Assembly (NCBI GenBank): GCA_034670405.1
Contig: JAXDDX010000012.1
Location: 4,796,501 to 4,860,500 of the forward strand
Source of the DNA: Hoplostethus atlanticus
Lineage: Eukaryota > Chordata > Actinopteri > Trachichthyiformes > Trachichthyidae
Direction of reading: 5' to 3'
Length of the DNA stretch: 64,000 nucleotides
Shown: positions 12,001 through 24,000 of the stretch, one piece after another
Layout: each line of letters starts with the position of its first letter
Position numbering within the stretch: the stretch's first letter is position 1
The notes under the pieces: model-generated
The model's input: only the letters and a program-made list of their open reading frames with translations
What the model was told of the DNA's origin: nothing
The model's database searches: none
Translations under genes and position numbers: made by a program

Positions 12001-15000
12001 GCAGATACACCTCCAACCCCCTCACCCTGAACACAGGATCCCCCCAGGGTTGCGTCCTCAGCCCCCTACTGTACTCCCTGTACACACATGACTGTGTGGC
12101 CAGGTTCAGCTCCAACTCCATCATTAAGTTTGCGGATGACACAGTGGTGGTGGGCCTAATCTCCAACAACGACGAGAAGGCCTACCTGGAGGAAGTTGCT
12201 GATCTGTCACTCTGGTGCCAGGACAACAGCCTCCTCTTGAACGTCACCAAAACTAAGGAGCTGATTGTGGACTTTAGGAGGACACAACAACAGAGGACGT
12301 ACTCACCATTGGGGATTAATGGGACTACTGTGGAGAGGGTGAGCAGGTATAAATACCTGGGAGTCCACATCACTGAAGATCTGACATGGACAACACACAC
12401 TGACACTCTGGTGAGAAAGGCGAGGCAGCGCCTTTACCACCTCAGGCAGCTGAGGAAATTCAAAGTCTCCCGGAGGATCCTTCAGTCCTTCTACTCTGGA
12501 GCTGTGGAGAGCATCCTGACAGGAAGCATCACTGCCTGGTTTGGCAACAGCTCCGCTCAGGACAGGAAGGCTCTGCAGAGGCTCTGCGTTCGGCTGAACG
12601 CACTATTGGAACTACACTCCCCACCCTGCAGGACTTATACACCAGGAGGTGCAGAACCAGAGCCTGCAGGATCATGAAGGATCCTCACCACCCCAACAAC
12701 GGACTGTTTCAGCTGCTGCGGTCAGGCAAGCGCCTCCGTAGTCACGCTGCCAAAACAGAGAGACTGAGACGGAGTTTCTTTCCTCAGGCCATCAGGACTG
12801 TGAACTCTGACCTCACCAGGGCCCCCACCAAGACACACACACTGCCCCTCTTATGCACACTCACACACACACACACTTAGGTAATGACTACACATAATTT
12901 ATAGTATATTACATTCATACGATTTCCCTTACCATTTCCAAAGTGCTCTTACTGTATATATTGTGTTTTTTTAATATAAGAGCTCTTACTGTAATTACTG
13001 TAATTACTGTAATACTGTAAATATTGTGTTGTTTTTTTACTGTAAATACTGTGTACTGTTGCCCTTTTGCACATTCCCAATGAGCATTGCCACTTTTCAT
13101 TTCACTACACACCCCGTGTGTGTATGTGACAAATAAAGTTCTTGAATCTTGAATCTTGAAATGTAAAATGGACATTGGCGATGACACTAAATGTTACACA
13201 TCAAAATGTAGTAGACATCAAGAGCATCAATAGACTACATACATAAGTAGATCATCTTGGCCTACTGAAGGCAGTGCAAATAATGTACGTGCAAGTGATG
13301 TCAAGAAGACAAGCTGATAACCACATCCCACAGTGTACATCTTGATAAACCATAATATAATGGTTATATCGATAATGACTCTTCCTTTATGTTTTTGCCC
13401 TGTCTGTTTGCAGAACTCTCTGACGCGCAGCGCTCCCTTAAACAGCGAGGCCCAGGGACGGAGCGGGGCTCGCTTTCACACCTCCTACGACAAACGCTAT
13501 GTTATCAAGACCATCAGTAGCGAGGATGTGGCCGAGATGCATAACATCCTCAAGAAGTACCACCAGGTGCTCACATGGACCACACACATTTGAAGGGAAA
13601 ATAATGATTCACACACCAAGAACACTCATACACAAGCGTTATTGAGGCAATACGCCGACTCAAGATCAAGAAGATATCTCAAATGAAGAACATGCACAAA
13701 GAAATTATTTACTTTCATTTTTTATTTAACAAAAACTCAGATATCCATGTGTGCAAAAACATGTGAACTCTTTCAAATAATATCTTGTGGTACCTCCCTA
13801 GCAGCGATGACTTGGAGTAAATGCCTCCTAGAGCCACTTATCAGTCTCTGGTATCTTCCTTGAGGGATTTTCTCCCACTCCTTACAGAACTCTGCCAACG
13901 CAGTCAAGTTTAAGGGCGCCTGGGATGAACAGCTTGCTTCAGATCCTGGCACAGCATCTCAGTTGGATCTAGATCATGACTTGGCCAATCCAAAACACTA
14001 AACTTCTTCTTCCTGAGCCTTTCTTTGATAGATTTGCTTGAATGCATAAGATCATTGTTGAACAGCCGCTTTCGGCCTAGCTTTAGCTCTTGGACTGATG
14101 GCCTGATGTTCTGTTCTATAATTCTCTGGTTTCCCTCAGAATTATGCTGGTTCCCTTAATGATCGTCCAGGTCCAGAAGAAGAAAACAGCCCCAGATCAG
14201 GACACTCCCACCACCATGCTTAATCGTAGGGAGAAGGTTATTTTGGTGGTGGGCAGTTTTGGGTTGTCGCCAAACATGGCATTTTTTATTGTGATCAAAC
14301 AGTTCAATTTTGGACTCATCTGTCCAGAAAACGGACATCAAGAAATCTTCAGGTTTGTCCAGGTGGTCTCTGTCAAACTTAACATGGGCAGCTTTGTTCT
14401 TTTCAGACGGTAGAGGCTTCTTCCTGGCTACCCTTACATGAATGTCATTTCTATTCAGTGTTCTTATTGCTGATGGATGCACAATGACATCAGATACAGC
14501 AATGTTATTCTTGCATTGTTTTTTACTAGTTTTAATATTTTTCTTATAGCTCTTGGTGATATTTTAGAAGGATGTCCACTTCTAGGCAGAGTCGCTGTAA
14601 AGTTGAATGATCTCCATTCGGGTATTACTTTTCTCACAGTGGACTGATGGAGCCCAAATCCTTTTGATATGACTTTATATCCTTCCCCAGTCTGATGCAT
14701 ACTCTCTACTCACCTCCTAATGTCCTCTGAGGTCTCCTTCGATCACACCATAGTGTTTTTCTTTCACCTGCATGGGTAACACCAAACTGACCAGGTTTCC
14801 CACCTGTATTTATGGGAGTGACCTTTGATTGGTTAACTTCATACCCAGTTAATTTAGTTAAATTAAGTCAGGTTTTATTTGTATAGCACATTTCATACAC
14901 AGTATCACAGTATCACAGTGTGCTTTACATTAAAATAGCAAAAATGACACACATACACAAACCCACTTGAATTAAGAGACCTAATCATAAGCTTCCCCAT

Positions 15001-18000
15001 CTGATTCTAATTACTTACTAGCATCTCAAGGCCAAGTAGCCCATCTTGACTAGTGGTCGGGGAAACACTGGGCTTCACACTCTCTGAATATTTCTCACCC
15101 CATCCACCCTCTTTTTCTCTTTAGGAGCTCTTATACAGTATAGGCCTACAATATAAACACACATGCACAATTTACAAATGTATCTTTTCCCTCTTTGGCT
15201 GACCTAGTCACAAATTCACACACAGGCCTACTACACACTCAAGCACAATATACTCTTTCATTCACTCAATCAACTCCCACGCTCCTATTCTGACTGGCTC
15301 AAACCAATACTCACATCCCAACCACACAGCACAATGACGCAAACAGGATAGGGGTGGATTTGAGGAAGTCAAGCTCTCCAAGAATTTGTGCTGGGAGGTG
15401 TGTCAACATTAATTATGTCATATAACTAACTACTGAAGTGATCAGTTTTGGAAAAGGAGGAGCCTACAGATTCACAGGAACGTACAGTGACACTGTTGTA
15501 CCAGTTGGTTAGAGCCCTTGGGTCATCCTGTCTGTTGATGAATCATGTTAATTGATTTTAGAGCAACAATGTGTCACAAAGGGTCATACTGTGTTTATAT
15601 GCATTTCTCTCTTTGTCTCTCTCCCTCTAACACAAATACAGACAGTAAGCATCCTTTCTGATTATGAAAGGACAAGAAATTGATATTCATCTCTCTCTTT
15701 CGGTAGTTCATCGTGGAGTGCCATGGCAACACGCTGCTGCCTCAGTTTCTGGGGATATACCGCCTCACAGTGGACGGAGATGAGACCTACATGATTGTCA
15801 CGCGTAACGTCTTCTCCCACCGCCTTTCCGTCTACAAAAAATACGACCTTAAGGTAGGGGGGAGGAGTGAGGATGGATGGAGGAAGAATAAGTGATGAGG
15901 AAGGGAAGAGGGAAAGGAAGTTAAGCAAGGCGAAATCATTTAAAACTAATCCGTAGTTGCACACCAGCGCCCTCTGTTGAAACATAATGGGTTTCTTTGT
16001 TTTTTTTTCAAATAGTGATTTATTGAAGATTGATTGAAGACATTTTTTCATTGTGAAATTTTGATGAGTTATGAGGTTTTGTACAAGAACTGACATAATA
16101 TGAATTTAACATGTATTTTGAGGCTGTCAAAAAAAACAATATTTGTGAAACAGGCTTGTTCTTAGTTATGATGTCCATAAAAGTGTAAAAGAAAGTTCCA
16201 TAAAAGCGTATTTCCATCTACAAGTTTAAATAGTCAAACCAGTTCATTACTACCAAATTAGCACTGCCAATTGCTAGTAAATTGTAAATTAAATTTTAAA
16301 ACTAACCATGCACACGAAAAGGGAGACAAAATGGATGCTAGGCTGTGGAAGGTTGTGGTATCAGGTGACAAAGGATGGAAGGAAAGAGGCGAGATCAGAA
16401 AGTTGGAGAGGTGTCACCAGTGACACTTGAGTATTGGAGAGTAATTTTCCTTCCTCTCTTTGCTCTAGGGTTCCACTGTGGCAAGAGAGGCCAGCGACAA
16501 GGAGAAGGTACAGTCACCTGTTGGAACCCGGATTACACACATACACACACACACCTTGAAACTCTTTAACACAGTCCTTTCATCAGGACCTCTTAACCTT
16601 AACTTCATACTTAAACACATACACACACACACACACACACTAAACCTCTAATTTCAGTCTGATGTCTTTACAAGCAAACTAAACACTGATAATCATCTAC
16701 TGACAGTTATTGATTCTGAATAAACTAGGAGCCACTTCGTGTCCATTAAAAGCCATGTGGAGGATGAGCGAATGAGAGGGAGAACAAATTCTGGTTCCAG
16801 TGGTTTCAACAACTGACACAGCTTCTGACAATTTCAAGCCTACTGTCATCACCCAAATGGCCCGACTAACACAACTTTGGTGTTTGTTTTTGTTTGCCTT
16901 TGGGTGGGGATGACAATAGCAGATATCCATCATCTTCAGTTAGCACCTACCTCATTACCCCGTCCCTCTCCAGCCCCTGCACGCTGTTTGAGTGTCTTTA
17001 GTTTGCTTCATACACCCTGTCCCTGCTTCTGCAGTCCCTTCACTTCCCCTGCTTGCTGTCTGTGTGTGGGAGATTGAGGCTTCAACTAAGAGTGTGTGTG
17101 TGTGTGTTAGTTTTTTATCGCAAATGTTGTCCTGTTTATGGTGTGTTTTCCACATACCAGGAAGAATGTACATCTGACTGCGTGGGGTGTGTGTATGTGT
17201 GAGCAAGATATTTTTGTGTTTGATATTGCAGGGATTTTTATCCAGTCTCACAGTTTGCTATTTTGAGTCTTTGGCTGTTGAGTGTGATTGAGTGGCTTGG
17301 TCAGAGCAATCTGTCTATAAAGAGTGATGTCATCGAAATTGCTGTGGCCCCAATAGTTCCCTATTGTTGTTTAGAATTTTATTAACTTTTAATCAGAATA
17401 AAAATGTCACCAGGCAAAAAAAAAATCCAAGCTGGCAACTTTTTTTTTTATAAACAAGGCTTTGGGTGGTGGTCAGTGATGCAGACAGTGTTCCTGAACA
17501 CTGACTTTGGAACGATATCTGGCGGGCCTGTCAGCTCAGCAATATGGAAAAGGGCTGAGTCATTTCTCCAAGGTGATTTTGTGTGTGCGTGCATGTATGT
17601 ACATGTGTCCGTATGTGAATGTTTGACTGACCATGAATATATGAGCAGTGCCATGGTTTGACCCTGAAGGGTCTGAACTTTCCGCTGGGCCTTATGGGGG
17701 CTTAATCTAGGGGCGCCAAGCATTGGGGCGTGGAAAACTTCAGGGAATCCCCAAACTAAATATAGCCTAAACGAAAGAAGAAACAAAACATTATTGGGAT
17801 TAAAATAGAGAGATGAGTGGAAAAACAAAGCAGCTGAGGATTTAACACAGGCGTGAGCCTATTATGACCTCTGTCTGTCCGCAATTCAGCCGTGTGTGAA
17901 ACAATATTTACAGACTGGAGCGAATCAGGATAAACTTTTGCAAGTGAACTTGAATGCTTTGAATCCACCAGCCACTGCGGCTAGTGAATGAAAACGTTAT

Positions 18001-21000
18001 TTTCCTATCCTGACTACTACTGACTCTTAACTCACTCTTAACCATTACAAGCTGTTAGTCTGTGGTGATTTCTGTGGTGTTATGTTTATAGAAAGAAGCA
18101 GTATGCAGTAACCACCACTGAATGCCATGCCTTTTACTGCTTTGACTTAGAATATAGTGCATATGTGTGTAATACAGTGTGCAGACATGTGCACACACAT
18201 ACATTCACATGTACACACAGGCACACAACTTGCAACAAATCTTACAGATGCAACTAAGGCTCAGAGATCAAAGAAAAGGAATTGACAAGTGACATGCTGG
18301 CTTTTCCACATGCAACAATAACTTCATACACACACACATACACAGAGGTGCCTAAATCAGCATGCAGTTATCCCCTGCCAATGCTCAAGGCTGGTAATGG
18401 TTGTGAATGTGTTGGCTTTTCTTTAGTCAATTTAAGTCCAATACAACATTCTGATTCAGATCTAGGTTAGTGCAATCTCACACATCCCATGCTTTCAATT
18501 GTGAATGAACAGAAGAGGGTATTCTGTGCCACATGGAAGAGGAAAAGTGTATGTTTTGTTCACAAGGTACGGGGTGTGTTAAATTTACTTCACACACACA
18601 AACAACAAGCACAGCAGGGTTCTCTCCTGACTGCATGACCGACTCCCTTTCATGCATGCATCTGCATGGTACATAATCTTTTTCTGCATCTCTTCTGAGG
18701 ACATTAACTCTAACACATTCCGATGTGTATGGACACCAACCTCATTGTATTGCATGCTGTGGATATGTCCTGTTCTGCTCACTTATGACATGTATTTTTC
18801 TTTTTACATAAAACAAAGTTCTGGGTTCCTGTAGCAGCACATAGCAGAAGTTGGCTCTGTGGCTCAATCTGCGGGCAGCATTTCAGAGGGTCAGTGGGTT
18901 TGCTGGCTCATTTCATTAATCTACCTCAACTTCTATGCCTATTCTTGAAGAAATGCATTATTCAACATTGTGACTTGATATCATGTTATTTAGGTATTCA
19001 TTTTTATATCTAGGTCCATGACCCATTTAGGGCTCTGACCCACAAATGCGGTTGTAGGTGATTTGTGCTATTGCAGTATTTGTTTTTGAGACCTGGAAAG
19101 TACAGAGTTGTGTTTGTATGTTATTAAATTGCTAGCAGTCCTTGCTTTGTGGACCACCTGTGTCCATACCAGGTTTCAGCTCAGTAGCTCTCTGCTACTG
19201 TTGTTGTTGTTTTTGTTTACTCTCCTCTCGCTCTTCATGCCAGCACCGGCTGGCATCTCCAGTGGGGGTACATGGCTTTAACGTGGCGGTGTGACTGTGT
19301 GTGAACTGCCTTGATCTTAGTTTAGTACCCACTACCCCTACTCTTATTTAAGCTTTGAGAGATATTAATGCACTTTACATGTAGGTTTAGTAGAATACAG
19401 ATTCATAGAATGCAAATGAGTTTACCGTTGTACCCCTGCTCTGCTTAGTCCCAGCTCCTAGCCTCCTCAGACGAACTCTGCCAGTTCGCTTGCTGCCAGG
19501 CCATGATGCCAGGAACCTCGCACAATAGACAAAATAGCGTATAACCAGTGTAGGCAGACCAGAGTCATACATGCACAAAACATTCCTCCATCACTGATGG
19601 ATTGAATAAGATACTTTTTGTTGATGAGAATGAAATTTGTCTTGACACATTTATGGTGCCTGCTGTACAATCAAAACAAAGTAATACAGGGTAAAGTCTT
19701 ATATTTGGAGATTTTTTAAATATTTTTTAAGGTGGGGAAAAAACCCATAGATAAGTAAAAATAACGATAATTGGAAAAGTCTGACCTTACACTTCTCCAC
19801 ACTGTCTTTGGATGGACGAGTCTATGTGCAGGCTTTGGCCCCAATCCTTCACTCTGCGTTTGACCAGACAACTGACGTTGTTATATGACTTTCTTAGCCA
19901 CCAGAATATTCATATGGTTCTTTCTCGTTGATACCCTTTCCAGCCCTCAAGCAGTTTGAAAACATTGTGCATTGTATTTTTCTTAAACACTTTGCCTTTA
20001 CTTCCAACTTCCTTCCTCCCTTCCTCCCTCCCTTTTCTCCTCTCCTCCACCCCCACCGTCCCTCCCTGGCTCCCCCTTTTCTAGCAGCCACGCCCGCCAG
20101 AGGATGTGCCCCCGCGGCCCAAATCTGGTAACGTTCAGCAAAGGCTGCAAACACTGCGGATTGCCACGCGCTTTTACTGCGCCATGAAACACGTAAGAGA
20201 TGTAAGAGAACCAGGGCTCATATACCAGGCATGATCTATTAAACCAATCTTATTTTTATTATTATTTGTACAGCCGAGCGTTTTTTTCCCCTCGTCTTCT
20301 CCACGCTGACACTGATTTAAAGGCCACATTTTGCACACTCTTCATCCCATTTACGTCACGTCGTCATTCGTTCTTCTATCAGCCAATCCAATTTTAGTTT
20401 TGCCAGACAGTTCATTTTTGTTCCCACCAGTTGCTCAACAACAGCATGATGTGTCTGAATCATTGGAGAGCATGTCATGGAGGAGTCAGGTGAGGACACA
20501 AATTGACAAACTGAATGGTCAATAATAATTGACAGGAACCAGAGATGGAAAGAGAGGTAGAGTACCTTGTTTTTGCGTTGTTGCAAAGGTGCTGTCAGAA
20601 CTTCCTTGTTAAGTTTATGTTGTCATTCCTATCAAGTACCTGGCAACACACCTGAAGTAGTAGAGTCCCACTAAGAAATCATTCTAAGGAGTTACAGTTA
20701 CAAAATCTGACAATGTTCTGCATTAGGGACACAGTGAAGAAAAGACCATAGCTTACCTGTTGTCACTCACACTGAACTACTTGAACACATATTTGTTCAA
20801 GAAAATGTGTTGAACCCCGAGGCTCTTTGTCACCATGAACATTCAACGTCAGGACCAGTGGAGTCACACTGATCAGGACAGGGGTGAAAAAGAGACCACA
20901 CAGAGCAGAGTTACTGAAGACTTCACAGCAACACCTAATGCAGCCTAAGGTGCAGAGGATCTGTCCTTTTAAAAGCAGTGGATTGTAGAAATGAGTAAGT

Positions 21001-24000
21001 GAGGTTGCCTGGCTTTATGTCCTGCACTCCACCGTAGCCAGCACACTTTTGTTATACAATATTTATTTGCCAGTCAACAAGCAGTTGGCTAAGGACAAAC
21101 AGTTAAAAGCTATGCTAAGAGGTGAGCCATTTGCTATTTCCCTTTAGGCTGCATGCACAGCGACTGTGGCCCAAAAGCAGTGTGACTCAGAGGTTAGTGT
21201 CGTATAATGCCCTAAGCTTTCTATAGGAATTCAGCGTTCAAAGCTTTATGAGTATCAGCCAGGATTGTTGTCATCTTTTGGTGAGTATGTCTGTAATTCA
21301 AATGATGTGATACACAGCACAACTTTCTGGACAATGTAGCGCTGATGGACAACAAAAAAATTGCCCAGTGTCTAATGAGTTTCAGATAGATACACTCCTG
21401 GTAGTGTTGACTCACCAACATTTTTGTCATTAAAGTAGTGAACATTTGAAAAAGCAAAAATGCAGGCTCCCTTCAAGGTACAAACCATACTATTTATCAC
21501 AGATATGGGATGAGAGTTCCATGGTTCCTTTTTACTCTGTATCTGACTTGAAAAACACTATTCCTGCACCCTAACAGTTAATTGTGCACATACAGTACAA
21601 CACACAAGCTATATGTTTACATATAGTAATCATGTACCTCAAGGACTGTGGCTGACCCAGATTCAATATTGACAGGTTGAGGTGAAACTAATCGGTAAAG
21701 CTACCATGAGGGAAAGAAGCTGAGTGAACTAATATGCAAAACCAGACCAAACATAGAAAAACTGGTATTTGTTGTTCAGTTCATTTGCCTTTCATGTTGA
21801 GGGGCTAAACAAGCTGAATTAAACACTTATGCATTCATTGAAATGCTTAAATGCTATTCTAAAAGAATATTAGGCCCTTGCTGGGCTTGCTCACATCAAG
21901 CTGTGTAGTCCGATGACTATTGATCAAAGTATTTTATGACCTCATTAGATACCCCATTGAGAAAAGCCATTTACTTTCCACTTAAAGTCTTAACAAACTG
22001 TTTCATGGTTGCCCTTGAACTGTTCAGGACAAATTATACTATGATGCATTACAATTAGGGTATATTCTTTCCAAACCGGGTCACACTGAATTTACAACCT
22101 CTTCCGAAGGTTTCACTCAGCAAATCGGCAGTTGATAACTTAAACTTCTAGAAATGCCCCAGTGCCAGCATATCACAAATCCTAGGGAGAGCCACAGCAA
22201 TCTCCTGAAACAGCAAGACATCAGCATACGTCGTCAAAAGCCAAGATCCATTTTCCACCAGCTGACTGGAGATGGACAAGACATGAGATACAGTTTTGAT
22301 GCTCGGGGGTGGGGTGGAGGGATTCATCTGTCATGGCATTCATGGCAGCTTCACAAGGCTCACCTTTTCTTCCTGCCTTTTTTTCTGTTTCTTTTCTTCT
22401 ATCTACCACCTCAATTGAGTGCACCATGCAGGAGTCGGACGCATTCTGGTGCAGTGTAACAGAAAATCAATGACAGGCCAACTGATAGAATCCTGTGCCT
22501 GACTGAAAGAAAATGTAATATTGAATGAATGAGTAGAAAGACTGAGAATGTATGGCATGAAAAAAGACAGATGGGAATGGAAGCATAGAAAGATGGATGA
22601 ATGTAAAAGTTAGGAAAATGTAATAAATAGGGTGTCTGTTTAAGTGATAGGTCCACAAAATGGTTCACTCTTCAGTCAGCCTTGCGTTGTGTTCCCACTT
22701 TTGTCTCATCCACATTCAGTCTAGCGAGTTGCACATCCCATCTTCTTAGCAAATTGGAGGTCTATGTCTGTATATATATGTGCTCAAAGGTATTTCTGTG
22801 TCCGTCTGTGTGAAAGTTTGTAGTCTGTGTGTCAGTCTGGGCTCATTCTAGTGCTACAGAGCTCTGTTCTGTGTTGCTGCTCTTCTCCTGCTGTCATAGA
22901 AACACTGTAGTAGCTAAACTGCTACTGCTGCTACTGCTTCCCCGTTACCTCATTTCCTGCTCTCTATTTCCTCAGTGCCTCAGAATTAAGCCCTGTCCTT
23001 CCTCACATAACATTTCTGCCCCCTACAGGCTGTTGGTAGTATTGCAGCAAGCTGGTTTAGAAGAATATTTATCCTGGTAGAAAGAAACCTTGCCATAAAA
23101 ATCCTTCATTGTGCTTCTAGGCTGAATGTAGTGGGAATCTGTCACAAAGATACTCTTTAGAGAGTTGTTATAATAATAATTTAATGTCTGGCTAATGCAA
23201 ACAAACAAACAACCAGGCTCTGGTTTCCCAAAAGCATCTTAGCATGAAGAATTGTGTTAGTATCATTTGTCTTTGTGATATACTATTAGGCAGATAAGAA
23301 TTGATGCTTTTAGGAATCCAGCCCAGTGTCAACGAGGACATTTTTTGCCCTTCAGTTGGATGTATGGATCCACCAAATGCACTAAAACCTGTCTACTGCC
23401 ACAATATTGCTTAGTGCCCCTTGTTTCAGGCTAAGCTAAAAGGTGAATACTTACCATTGTAAACCACCTAGAACAGATGGGAACTTCAAAAAAATGCATC
23501 AGGTGGATCTGTACCTGAATGTGTGCATGCAGCATGGATCCCATAATCAGATTGTTTTAGCTTAAAAAGAGGTCCGCCTTTGTTTGGACAGTCTACCTGT
23601 ACTTTGTTAGCCTACTCCTTGTACTAATACTGTATGTGGTATTTGGTTGAAGCAGAGACAGGCGTGTCTAACAAACCACAGGTTTAAAGCCTTGTTTATG
23701 TCTTGTGGGGTGTTTCAACATGCAGGATTACCTGGTCAGCCTTCTTGATGTTGTGGATAATTTGTAAGATTAGAATCTGACATCATGCATTTTGAAATAC
23801 CCCTTGTTAGTGGCTGAAGAAGACATCCATATGCTATCTACTAGTCCTGGGCAATATAGTAAAGCTATTTTTAAAATGATATTGTAAATGTGTTTTAAAG
23901 AAAAAAGCAGGAAGAACACTGATGCTGGTGATGTTAACTTTTTGGTAACTCTTCCTTTGTTACCACCACCACTGTCCCTATATCTCTAATATTTGAAACC

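Larger units (their letters stand above)
9426..13413 (+). other. pip4k2a intron 3
   Basis: A 4-kb intron. The first 1.7 kb holds no recognised element. An AAG-rich simple repeat lies around 11060-11095, and the L2-like LINE fills 11150-13160. Confidence 0.8.
13567..15706 (+). other. pip4k2a intron 4
   Basis: Contains the Tc1-like remnant (about 13730-14880) followed by a common fish repeat fragment at 14872-14935. The remaining 0.8 kb up to exon 5 has no recognised feature. Confidence 0.75.

Noticed and set aside
11532..12406. Three minus-strand frames over the LINE
   Set aside because: Shadows of the reverse-transcriptase frame.
14144..14413. Plus-strand frame over the transposon
   Set aside because: It is the antisense shadow of the Tc1-like transposase.
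18850..18905. tRNA gene
   Set aside because: Resemblance to A and B boxes is weak and no cloverleaf can be drawn. At most a degraded SINE head.
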